Source: Chitinophagales bacterium
GTDB taxonomy: Bacteria > Bacteroidota > Bacteroidia > Chitinophagales > BACL12
Direction of reading: 5' to 3'
DNA: 7,748 nt
Assembly (NCBI GenBank): GCA_014380545.1
Contig: JACMJP010000489.1
Span: 1-7,748 of the forward strand
In this document: piece by piece, positions 1-6,643 of the stretch
Numbering within the stretch: the first letter of the stretch is position 1
Layout: each line of letters begins with the position of its first letter
The notes under the pieces: generated by a model
Database searches by the model: none
Seen by the model: only the letters and a program-made list of their open reading frames with translations
Told to the model about the DNA's origin: nothing
Position numbers and translations under genes: made by a program

Positions 1-2177
1 TAAATTCTGAAATAACAGATAACCCCTTATTGGCAACTGAGAACAGGGGCCTGCCTTATATAGGTGTTGAAATAGATGGCGACACTTACTATACAGATTT
101 CAACGGATACTTAACAGTAAATTTTATAACAGAACCAACTGAAGCTACTATAAATCTCGAAGGCTTATATGCAAGAGTTTACCAGGGAATAAGCGGCAGC
201 AGTATGGAAACAATTGATGTAACTCTTGATGCCGGAGAAAATGTAATCGAGTTTGATGATCTGTCAGGTGCAACACCTTCAGAGGTTAGTGCATATTATC
301 AGCAAAATGTCGTGCATGATTATATGAAAACACATTTCGCTGGTTTTACGGGACTTGATATTGATCAGCTAATAAGGGTAGATAGAACAGATGGGGAGTG
401 TAATGCATTTTATGACGGAGCCAGTATAAATTTCTATGAAGCTGACGGAGGTTGTCCCGCAACTGCATTGTTCAATGATGTGGTGTTTCATGAATACGGA
501 CATGGAATTAATTATGATGTATATGATTATTTAGGCGGAAGCTGGAATAATGGTGCACTTGGTGAAGGGTATGCTGACCTTTGGGGAATGTGTATTACCG
601 AAAATCCAAATCTTGCAAACGGTTTCTTTGGAGGATCTGGACCTTTGAGGGAATATGACGCAGCACCAAAAGTTTATCCTGAGGACCTGCTAGGTGAAGT
701 GCATGCAGATGGGGAAATTATAGCAGGAGCATGGTGGGATGTTGCAGAAAATTTTGGAGATGATGTTCAGGAAATGGCTGAGTTGTGGGCTGAAACATGG
801 CTTGCTACTCCAATGCAGCCGGGAGGTAATGAAGGGCAGCTTTATTCAGATATATTATTGGAAGCATTAATTGCTGATGATGACAATGCTGACCTCTCAG
901 ACGGCACTCCAAGATTTGATGAAATTACAACTGCATTTTGTGAACACGGAATTGGTTTACTCGGACAGGTATCTACTGATCATGAAGGAACACTATCTTT
1001 TGTTTCTGCAGATGAACCTATTTCTATAGAAGTAGAACTGGATATTGATTATCCATTATTTATCGGCTACATGGATATGCATTATCAAATAAATGGAGCA
1101 GGTGCCTGGACAACAGCTTCAATGGAACTTGTTTCAGGCTCAACATACAAGACTGATATACCGGCACAAGAAGCAGGTACAATTATCAGCTATTATCTTA
1201 AAACTGCAGATGAAAATGATTGCGGTGAATTAGTACTTCCGATAAATGCAGATTTAGCTGTTGATCCTAACTTGCCGTATTTTGCTTTAGTTGGACACAC
1301 TCTTTTACATACAGAAGATTTTGATAATATAGCTGGTGCATGGGATTTTGATCCTTTTGGAACAGATGAGGCTGAAACAGGTGAATGGAACATTAATGAA
1401 CCTATTGCTTCTTTCGACGCAACGGGGTACCAGGTACAGACAAGCCAGGACCACACATCAGGTTCTTCAAATCTTTGCGCATTCACAGCAAATGCATCAA
1501 GCCTCTCATCAGGTGTTGGGGAAAATGATGTAGATAATGGAGAAACTACTTTGCGAACCCCGGTATTTGATATGTCAGGTTATGATGATCCTGCAATTAC
1601 GTATTTCAGGATATATTCCAATGCTTCGCCAACAAGTGCAAATCCGGGTAATGATGTTTGGCAGGCAAGAATTAGTAATGATCTTGAAAATTGGGTGAAA
1701 ATTGAGCGTACAGGTACTGAAGATAATTCATGGAGAAGAAATGCAATAAGAGTAAAAGATTATGTTGAACTTACATCTACAGTAGCAATTATATTTATTG
1801 CACAGGATAGTGTTATTCCAAGTGCTGAACTGGAAGGCGGAAGTTTAATTGAAGGCGCAATTGATGATCTTCAAATTTGGGATATTGGTGAACCTGATAC
1901 AACAGAAGATAATATTGCTGAAATTGAAAGCCTGATCAATACGATTTTTCCAAATCCAACTTCTGATTATGTAAATATTTTCTTCGGCAACGTTCAGGAA
2001 GAAATGCAGATTACTATCATTAATGAACTTGGAGAAATCATAAAAACACAAAATATTGAAGCTGTTGCGGGAGGTAAATACATTTTAGATTGCAGGCAAA
2101 TTGCCGCAGGTATTTACACATTGAATTGTAAAACAAAAAGCGGATACGTAAATAAAAAGTTAGTAATAACCGATTAA
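1..2177 (+). CDS. Secreted M36/thermolysin-like zinc metalloprotease with T9SS sorting domain (5' partial)
   Basis: The reading frame is open to the left edge (first full codon at 3), so signal peptide, propeptide and true start are missing; the TTG at 30 is merely internal. Of 724 visible residues, about 15-80 form a small beta-rich domain. The peptidase domain follows, at about 85-320: HEYGH at residues 163-167 (bases 489-503) gives two zinc histidines and the catalytic Glu, and GEGYAD supplies the third ligand, Glu188. The stretch HADGEIIAGAWWDV from His234 matches the conserved fungalysin (M36) segment with the transition-state His. Next come an Ig-like domain (about 325-410) and a jelly-roll-like beta-sandwich (about 435-625). 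The last 80 or so residues, with IFPNPTSDYV near the start and KKLVITD at the end, are a type A T9SS sorting domain, so the enzyme is probably exported and anchored at the surface or released to degrade proteins. Exact peptidase family (M36 versus M4-like) is inferred. Confidence 0.9.
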   Translation, partial: NSEITDNPLLATENRGLPYIGVEIDGDTYYTDFNGYLTVNFITEPTEATINLEGLYARVYQGISGSSMETIDVTLDAGENVIEFDDLSGATPSEVSAYYQQNVVHDYMKTHFAGFTGLDIDQLIRVDRTDGECNAFYDGASINFYEADGGCPATALFNDVVFHEYGHGINYDVYDYLGGSWNNGALGEGYADLWGMCITENPNLANGFFGGSGPLREYDAAPKVYPEDLLGEVHADGEIIAGAWWDVAENFGDDVQEMAELWAETWLATPMQPGGNEGQLYSDILLEALIADDDNADLSDGTPRFDEITTAFCEHGIGLLGQVSTDHEGTLSFVSADEPISIEVELDIDYPLFIGYMDMHYQINGAGAWTTASMELVSGSTYKTDIPAQEAGTIISYYLKTADENDCGELVLPINADLAVDPNLPYFALVGHTLLHTEDFDNIAGAWDFDPFGTDEAETGEWNINEPIASFDATGYQVQTSQDHTSGSSNLCAFTANASSLSSGVGENDVDNGETTLRTPVFDMSGYDDPAITYFRIYSNASPTSANPGNDVWQARISNDLENWVKIERTGTEDNSWRRNAIRVKDYVELTSTVAIIFIAQDSVIPSAELEGGSLIEGAIDDLQIWDIGEPDTTEDNIAEIESLINTIFPNPTSDYVNIFFGNVQEEMQITIINELGEIIKTQNIEAVAGGKYILDCRQIAAGIYTLNCKTKSGYVNKKLVITD
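1935..2174 (+). other. Type IX secretion C-terminal sorting domain (within the metalloprotease)
   Basis: This segment codes for the final beta-sandwich of the protease. The PNPT motif lies at 1950-1961, followed by the usual pattern: hydrophobic strands, an NELGEIIK turn, an AAGIYTL strand and a KKLVI ending. In Bacteroidota such domains direct cargo through the PorSS/T9SS outer-membrane translocon and are normally cleaved off. It is the strongest phylum marker in the window. Confidence 0.9.
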
Positions 2178-2198
2178 ATAATAATAATATACAAAAAG

Positions 2199-2234
2199 AA
2201 CTCCCGGATTTAAAAAACCCGGGAGTTTGTTTTT
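2199..2234. terminator. Bidirectional rho-independent terminator between convergent genes
   Basis: The 9-bp perfect stem AACTCCCGG (2199-2207) pairs with CCGGGAGTT (2219-2227) around an 11-nt A-rich loop. On the plus strand the stem runs into TTTGTTTTT (to 2234), ending the protease transcript 22 bases after its stop. On the minus strand it is followed by C and five Ts (2197-2193), so it can also end sucA, whose stop codon is about 50 bases away. The convergent arrangement makes shared use likely. Confidence 0.88.
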
Positions 2235-2278
2235 AGGATGATTGAATTAACCTGATAAAATTATAATGTAAAAGTAAG

Positions 2279-5005
2279 TTATTTAAATGCTTCCTCCACA
2301 ATTGCATTTTGTTCCTGTGCATGCACTTTTGCAAAACCTGTTGCGGGAGATGCGCTTGATTTTCTTGAGATTTTATGTGTGATCCTGTTGCCTAATAAAT
2401 TCCATATATAAAACCATGAGCCCATATTTCTTGGCTCTTCCTGTACCCAGCAAATTTCCGCTTCAGGATACTTTTTTATTTCGTTTTCAAATTGCCATAA
2501 AGGAAACGGATATAATTGTTCTATCCTGATAATCGCAACATCTTTTCTGTTATTCTTTTGCTGGTATTCCAACAGATCATAATAAATTTTTCCGCTGCAT
2601 ATTAAAACTCTTTTTACTTTTTTATTATCAGCAAAATCATCTGCAATTAATTCTTTGAATTTTCCATCTGATAATTCTTTTATATCACTCTGCAATAACG
2701 GATGACGTAATAAACTTTTAGGGCTCATGATAATTAATGGTCTGCGAAAATCCCATGCTAATTGCCTGCGCAAAATATGAAAGAAATTTGCAGGCGTTGT
2801 AACATTTGCAACCACCATATTTAATTCAGCACACAATTGTAAAAATCTTTCAAGCCTGGCGCTGCTATGCTCAGGGCCTTGTCCTTCATAACCATGCGGT
2901 AATAATAAAACCAATCCGCTCATGCGTTGCCATTTTGTTAATGAAGCCGAAATAAACTGATCAATAATTGTTTGTGCGCCATTATCAAAATCACCAAACT
3001 GTGCTTCCCATAAAACTAAGTTATCAGGTGATGCCATAGAATATCCGAATTCAAAACCCATTGCAGCAAATTCATTTAATGGAGAATTAAATACACGGAA
3101 TTTTCCCTGTTTATCAGATAAAAAACTCAACCGGTTATGTTCTTTATTTGTTTGCGCATCCATTACAGTTGAATGCCTGTGACTGAATGTTCCTCTTTTT
3201 GTATCCTGTCCGCTTAAACGCACATCCTTTCCATCCAATAAAATTGTTCCGTATGCTGATAATTCTGCAAGCGCCCAATCCACTTTTCCTTTTTCAATTA
3301 ATGCTTTACTCGCTTCAAATAATTTCTCTACCTTTTTTAATAATGTAAACCCTTCCGGCACTTTAAATATATTATCAAAAATCTGTTGCAGGTTTTTTTT
3401 ACTCACTTTTGTTTCGGGCGATGTAAAAAAATCTTTTTGCTCAATATTCTTGCGCAATTTTCTCCAGCTTTCTTCAGGCGGCTGATAAGCATACCTTAAT
3501 GCCTCCTGTTTTACTAAATCCAATCTTTGTTGTAATTCACCCCAGAATTCTTTTTCCATTTCATCAGCAATTTGCTGATCAATTTCATTGCTGTTCTTTA
3601 ATTTTTCTATGTAAATTTCTCTCGGGTTTTTACGCCCTTCAATTAATTTATACAATGCCGGTTGTGTGTATTTAGGATCATCTCCTTCATTGTGTCCGTG
3701 TTTGCGATAACATACCATGTCAACAAAAATATCCTTATTAAATTGCTGACGATATTCCACTGCCAGTTCAACAGCAAAAACAACTGCTTCTGCATCATCT
3801 CCATTTACATGAATTACAGGAGCCTGAACTGTTGCTGCATAACCCGTGCAATAATTACTGCTTCTTGCATCATCAAAATCTGTTGTAAATCCAACCTGGT
3901 TATTAATTACAAAATGTAATGTGCCGCCTACCTGGTAACCTTTTAATTTACTCATCTGTAAAATTTCGTAAACAACACCAAGCCCTGCAACCGCAGCATC
4001 ACCATGAATTGTAACAGCTAATATCTTATCCCAATCTTCCTTATACATCACATCAGCCTTTGCCCGTACAAATCCCTGCGAAACAGGATCTACTGCTTCA
4101 AGATGTGATGGGTTGGGCATTAATTTTAATTGCGCAATTTTATTTGTTGCAGTTTCTACCTGCGATGAATAACCAAGATGATATTTTACATCGCCATCTC
4201 CCATTGTGGAATCAGGAATAAATTTTCCTTCAAATTCATTAAATATTTGTTCGTATGTTTTACCGAGAATATTTGCAAGCACATTTAATCTTCCCCTGTG
4301 CGCCATAGCAAAAACAAATTCCTCCACTCCCATTTCTGCACCTTTATTTATTATTGCATCTAATGCGGCTATTGTAGTTTCACCCCCTTCCAGTGAAAAT
4401 CTTTTCTGCCCAATATATTTTTTTTCAAGGAATTGTTCGAAGATTGTTGTCTCATTTAATTTTTTGAGGATGCGTTTTTTCTTTTCATCAGGCAGAGAAA
4501 TATTTTTTCCTTCCTGTTCAATTTTATTTTGAAACCATTTTTTTTCTTCCGGATCAATAATATAATCATATTCATATCCCAGGCTTTTACAATAACAATC
4601 TTCCAGGTGATCAATGATTTCCTGTAATGTCGCATTTTCCATCCCGGCAAAAACACCTGCATAAAAATGTTGTTCAAGATGTGCGTCGCTAAAACCAAGT
4701 TGCTGCAATTGCAATTGTGCATTTCTGTCTTTTCTTGGTTTTAGGGGATTTGTTTTTGCTATGAGATGCCCCTTTTCACGGTATGAAAGAATTAAATTAT
4801 AAACTTTAAATTCAGATGCTGAATCGAACTCAGCATGATCTGCTAATGAAGTTTTACCATTAGAAGAATTCACAGAGGCAAAATCAAATCCTTCAAAAAA
4901 CTTTTTCCATTCAATATCTATACTTTCAGGATTGGTTTTATATTCCTGATATAAACTCTCTATATATTGGGGTTCAGCATTGCCGATGTAAGAAAACTTG
5001 TCCAT
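2279..5005 (-). CDS. sucA: 2-oxoglutarate dehydrogenase E1 component (thiamine diphosphate-dependent)
   Basis: E1 of the 2-oxoglutarate dehydrogenase complex decarboxylates 2-oxoglutarate on thiamine diphosphate and passes the succinyl group to the lipoyl arm of E2, in the TCA cycle (cytoplasm). The protein has 908 residues from ATG 5005, close to the roughly 930 of E. coli SucA. Visible blocks, in order: an N-terminal E2-binding-type segment (FSYIGNAEPQYIESLY), AHRGRLNVL near residue 235 and KYHLGYSS near 275 (the two active-site His regions), NPSHLEAVDPV near 298, HGDAAVAGLGVVYE near 334, the ThDP-binding GDDAEAVVFAVELAVEYR near 402 with CYRKHGHNEGD, the transketolase-like pyrimidine domain with RGTFSHRH near 604 and HGYEGQGPEHSSARLERF near 704, and the C-terminal QEEPRNMGSW near 855. 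An in-frame TTG at 5041 would add 12 residues, but the ATG at 5005 starts exactly where relatives do (MDKFSY). The E2 gene is not adjacent downstream; a terminator follows instead. Confidence 0.97.
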   Translation of the reverse strand: MDKFSYIGNAEPQYIESLYQEYKTNPESIDIEWKKFFEGFDFASVNSSNGKTSLADHAEFDSASEFKVYNLILSYREKGHLIAKTNPLKPRKDRNAQLQLQQLGFSDAHLEQHFYAGVFAGMENATLQEIIDHLEDCYCKSLGYEYDYIIDPEEKKWFQNKIEQEGKNISLPDEKKKRILKKLNETTIFEQFLEKKYIGQKRFSLEGGETTIAALDAIINKGAEMGVEEFVFAMAHRGRLNVLANILGKTYEQIFNEFEGKFIPDSTMGDGDVKYHLGYSSQVETATNKIAQLKLMPNPSHLEAVDPVSQGFVRAKADVMYKEDWDKILAVTIHGDAAVAGLGVVYEILQMSKLKGYQVGGTLHFVINNQVGFTTDFDDARSSNYCTGYAATVQAPVIHVNGDDAEAVVFAVELAVEYRQQFNKDIFVDMVCYRKHGHNEGDDPKYTQPALYKLIEGRKNPREIYIEKLKNSNEIDQQIADEMEKEFWGELQQRLDLVKQEALRYAYQPPEESWRKLRKNIEQKDFFTSPETKVSKKNLQQIFDNIFKVPEGFTLLKKVEKLFEASKALIEKGKVDWALAELSAYGTILLDGKDVRLSGQDTKRGTFSHRHSTVMDAQTNKEHNRLSFLSDKQGKFRVFNSPLNEFAAMGFEFGYSMASPDNLVLWEAQFGDFDNGAQTIIDQFISASLTKWQRMSGLVLLLPHGYEGQGPEHSSARLERFLQLCAELNMVVANVTTPANFFHILRRQLAWDFRRPLIIMSPKSLLRHPLLQSDIKELSDGKFKELIADDFADNKKVKRVLICSGKIYYDLLEYQQKNNRKDVAIIRIEQLYPFPLWQFENEIKKYPEAEICWVQEEPRNMGSWFYIWNLLGNRITHKISRKSSASPATGFAKVHAQEQNAIVEEAFK

Positions 5006-5025
5006 TAAATTTAAAAAATTACGGT

Positions 5026-5057
5026 GCAAATATCGGGACAATTAAGGAAATATCCGG
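5026..5057 (-). promoter_or_regulatory. Paired direct repeats and possible promoter upstream of sucA
   Basis: Read on the minus strand, CCGGATATTTCC (5057-5046) and CCCGATATTTGC (5037-5026) match at 10 of 12 positions and start 20 bases apart, about two helical turns. The second contains GATATTTG, one mismatch from the Bacteroidota -7 consensus TAnnTTTG, placed about 20 bases before the sucA ATG. I see no good -33 TTTG at standard spacing. If this is the promoter, the upstream TTG start for sucA is excluded. Regulator site or promoter is inference. Confidence 0.25.
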
Positions 5058-5168
5058 TAAAGTTTCATTGCCGGCTACTAAAAATCTGATATGCATATGT
5101 AATATACGGTCGGCATCTAAATTGTTTTAATTATTATAAATTATTTCATAACCTTAAATATAAAAATT
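5042..5168. other. Divergent intergenic region between sucA and the DUF1328 gene
   Basis: This AT-rich spacer must hold the promoters of both divergent genes. Besides part of the direct-repeat pair described for sucA, it contains a 10-bp palindrome ATATGCATAT (5089-5098). I could not identify a confident promoter for the DUF1328 gene; TTGTTT and AT-rich sequence near 5120-5150 are suggestive only. No ORF or RNA gene is apparent. Confidence 0.4.
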
Positions 5169-5339
5169 ATGTTACGTTGGGCAGTTATCTTTTTTATTAT
5201 CGCTATAGTAGCGGCAATATTCGGATTCGGGGGCATTGCAGCGGGTGCTGTATCAATTGCCAGGATCCTGTTTTTCGTTTTTGTAATTTTATTTTTACTT
5301 GCACTTGTTGGGGGGTATACTGTATTTAAGAAAAATTAA
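5169..5339 (+). CDS. DUF1328 family (YtjA-like) small membrane protein
   Basis: This 56-residue ORF starts at ATG 5169 and ends at TAA 5337-5339. It begins MLRWAVIFFIIAIVAAIFGF and continues with GGIAAGAVSIARI, then a second hydrophobic stretch and a basic tail, YTVFKKN. Residues 4-20 and 33-52 are long enough to be two membrane helices joined by a small Gly/Ala-rich loop. Length, the starting M-[FL]-RW and the FGFGG segment match E. coli YtjA and the DUF1328/UPF0391 family. The molecular function is unknown; relatives are inner-membrane proteins, some linked to stress conditions. It is divergent from sucA and has its own downstream hairpin, so it is probably monocistronic. There is no Shine-Dalgarno sequence; the leader is AT-rich, as is common in Bacteroidota. 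Confidence 0.88.
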   Translation: MLRWAVIFFIIAIVAAIFGFGGIAAGAVSIARILFFVFVILFLLALVGGYTVFKKN

Positions 5340-5405
5340 ATACAGGTTGTGCAAATTATACCCCATCCGGGGAAGTAAAATTTAAATAATTATTACTTTT
5401 AAACT

Positions 5406-5449
5406 TGTATGCATTTATATCAATTGATATAAATGTGTGCAGGTTTTTT
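5406..5449 (+). terminator. Terminator-like hairpin with a perfect 24-bp palindrome
   Basis: CATTTATATCAA (5412-5423) is followed directly by its exact reverse complement (5424-5435). The stem extends outwards by TGTATG (5406-5411) against TGTGCA (5436-5441) using three G-U pairs, giving up to 18 pairs less the loop. Six Ts follow at 5444-5449. Position after the DUF1328 gene fits a rho-independent terminator for it. The stem is unusually AT-rich for that, so an operator for the following radical SAM gene, 40-odd bases downstream, is a possible alternative or additional role. Confidence 0.6.
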
Positions 5450-5488
5450 CATTTTATTTTGCAGAGGAGTTTTTTGTAACATTACTTC

Positions 5489-6376
5489 ATGATATCAGAG
5501 ATACATGTAAAATCAATTCTCAATAAAAAGAAAAAAAGAGATGACTGGTTTCTGGACGAATATACAGTAAATGCTTACGAAGGATGCAGCATGAATTGTA
5601 TATATTGTTATGTGCGGGGAAGTAAGTATGGTGAAAACATGGCGGAAAGATTATCCGTAAAGATAAATGCTCCGGAAGTACTGGAAAAACAATTACAGTT
5701 CAGGGTAAAGAAAAATCAATATGGAATTGTTGTATTATCAAGTGCAACAGATGTCTATATGCCCATTGATTCAAAATACGGAATGACACAAAAATTTCTT
5801 TTGTTATTTCTGAAATATAAATTTCCTGTTCATATTATCACAAAATCAGATCGCATTTTAAATGATGCTGAAATATTAAAACAACTTGATGCAGATGCAA
5901 TTTTGCCAGACGATCTTAAGAATACTTTAAAGCGAGGATTAATTATCTCCTTTTCAATTTCTTCACTTGATAAATCTGTAACTGATCATCTTGAGCCGGG
6001 TGCAATTGCGCCAATTAAAAGACTTGAAACCATGCAGCAATTAAAAGAAAAAGGATTTTTAGTGGGTGTAAATTGTTTACCTGTGCTTCCTTTTATTTCA
6101 GACAGTTCAGCACAAATTGAAGAAATGATCTCAACTTCAAAAAAATACGGGGCGGATTATGTTCTTGTTGGTGGATTAACTCTATTTGGCAATGAGCCCG
6201 CATCATCAAAAGTTTTGTTTTATAAATTCCTTGAAAAGTATCATCCGCATTTAGTAACTCAATACAAAAGTTTATATCGCATTTATCCTTATCCTCCTAA
6301 AGCATATCATGATAATATTAATACTATTGTGAAAAAGCTTTGTGAGAAATATGAGATAAGGAATTCAATTATATGA
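5489..6376 (+). CDS. Radical SAM protein, SplB/COG1533 family
   Basis: A 295-residue radical SAM enzyme. YEGCSMNCIYCYVRG carries the CxxxCxxC cluster motif (Cys33, Cys37, Cys40) that binds a 4Fe-4S cluster and cleaves S-adenosylmethionine. The tyrosine pattern C-x-Y-C-Y, the SSATDVYMPID block (84-94), ITKSDRIL (117-124), SFSISSLDK (154-162), HLEPGAIAPIKRLE (167-180) and NCLPVLPFISDS (195-206) place it with the COG1533 proteins related to spore photoproduct lyase. The substrate is unknown. By my alignment the photolyase hydrogen-donor Cys is replaced by Ser85, so I would not call it a photoproduct lyase. ATG 5489 is the first possible ATG after the in-frame TAA at 5477-5479, and the next Met lies inside the cluster motif, so the start is secure. 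An AGAGGAG at 5463-5469 is 19 bases upstream, too far to act as a normal ribosome-binding site. Confidence 0.88.
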   Translation: MISEIHVKSILNKKKKRDDWFLDEYTVNAYEGCSMNCIYCYVRGSKYGENMAERLSVKINAPEVLEKQLQFRVKKNQYGIVVLSSATDVYMPIDSKYGMTQKFLLLFLKYKFPVHIITKSDRILNDAEILKQLDADAILPDDLKNTLKRGLIISFSISSLDKSVTDHLEPGAIAPIKRLETMQQLKEKGFLVGVNCLPVLPFISDSSAQIEEMISTSKKYGADYVLVGGLTLFGNEPASSKVLFYKFLEKYHPHLVTQYKSLYRIYPYPPKAYHDNINTIVKKLCEKYEIRNSII

Positions 6377-6379
6377 TGT

Positions 6380-6549
6380 GTTCTTTCTTGTCTTAATACA
6401 AGAAAGAACCAAAGAAGATCAAGACTGCAAATTCTTTCCTTGAATTTTAATAAAACAATTTTCCGCAACGAAACGCAAGCCGTTCCGCTACGCTTCACTT
6501 CTGCATTTCTTCCACAATACCCTGCGCTGCAAAACTGTTTTAAAAATTC
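6380..6549. repeat. Structured non-coding element, probable dispersed intergenic repeat
   Basis: Starting four bases after the radical SAM stop, GTTCTTTCTTGT (6380-6391) pairs perfectly with ACAAGAAAGAAC (6398-6409) over a 6-nt loop. A second, longer inverted repeat follows: GAATTTTAATAAAACAATTTT (6442-6462) against AAAACTGTTTTAAAAATTC (6531-6549), with a 2-nt bulge and one mismatch. They enclose a distinctly GC-richer core (about 6463-6530) with another CGCA/TGCG pairing (6464-6467 with 6523-6526). The first hairpin has no T-run on either side, so it is not a standard terminator. From memory the hairpin followed by 'AAGATCAAGACTGC' resembles repeats scattered between genes in many Bacteroidota; copy number cannot be seen here. 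Boundaries are the limits of the visible symmetry. Confidence 0.55.
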
Positions 6550-6601
6550 TACGTCAATAATTTGAGGTCGATGAAAATAGATTCTGTGCAATATTTTTTA
6601 T

Positions 6602-6641
6602 AAGAAGGGTGCGTAACATGAAAACAGTTATTTATTTTTGA
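6602..6641 (+). promoter_or_regulatory. Possible seven-codon leader ORF with ribosome-binding site
   Basis: AAGAAGGG (6602-6609) sits 8 bases before an ATG at 6618. That ATG opens a tiny ORF, MKTVIYF, ending at TGA 6639-6641, only two bases before the aminotransferase ATG at 6644. The spacing would let ribosomes ending the leader reinitiate on the gene. No ribosome-binding site serves the 6644 ATG directly. It may equally be chance; the peptide has no run of a single regulatory amino acid. Confidence 0.3.
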
Positions 6642-6643
6642 AA

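Noticed and set aside
1193..2051. Short ORFs in other frames of the metalloprotease gene
   Set aside because: They overlap an intact, domain-rich coding frame and have no recognisable content.
3662..4532. Plus-strand ORFs antisense to sucA (85 and 108 codons) and a minus-strand frame-shifted ORF at 4456-4722
   Set aside because: They lie wholly inside the strongly conserved sucA frame, and their translations are low-complexity Ile/Ser/Asn-rich shadows.
5006..5041. TTG start for sucA at 5041, adding 12 residues
   Set aside because: The added residues match nothing in the family; the ATG at 5005 gives the conserved N-terminus and leaves room for a promoter.
5361..5372. CCCC-ATCC-GGGG mini-hairpin after the DUF1328 stop
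   Set aside because: The stem is only 4 bp with no T-run; the much stronger hairpin at 5406-5449 explains termination better.
6380..6409. Hairpin just after the radical SAM stop as a rho-independent terminator
   Set aside because: The stem is strong, but no T-run follows on either strand. It was kept as part of the repeat element instead.
6307..6591. Minus-strand ORF of 94 codons across the intergenic element
   Set aside because: It overlaps the end of the radical SAM gene and reads through the inverted repeats. The translation has no recognisable domain, so it looks like a by-product of the repeat.
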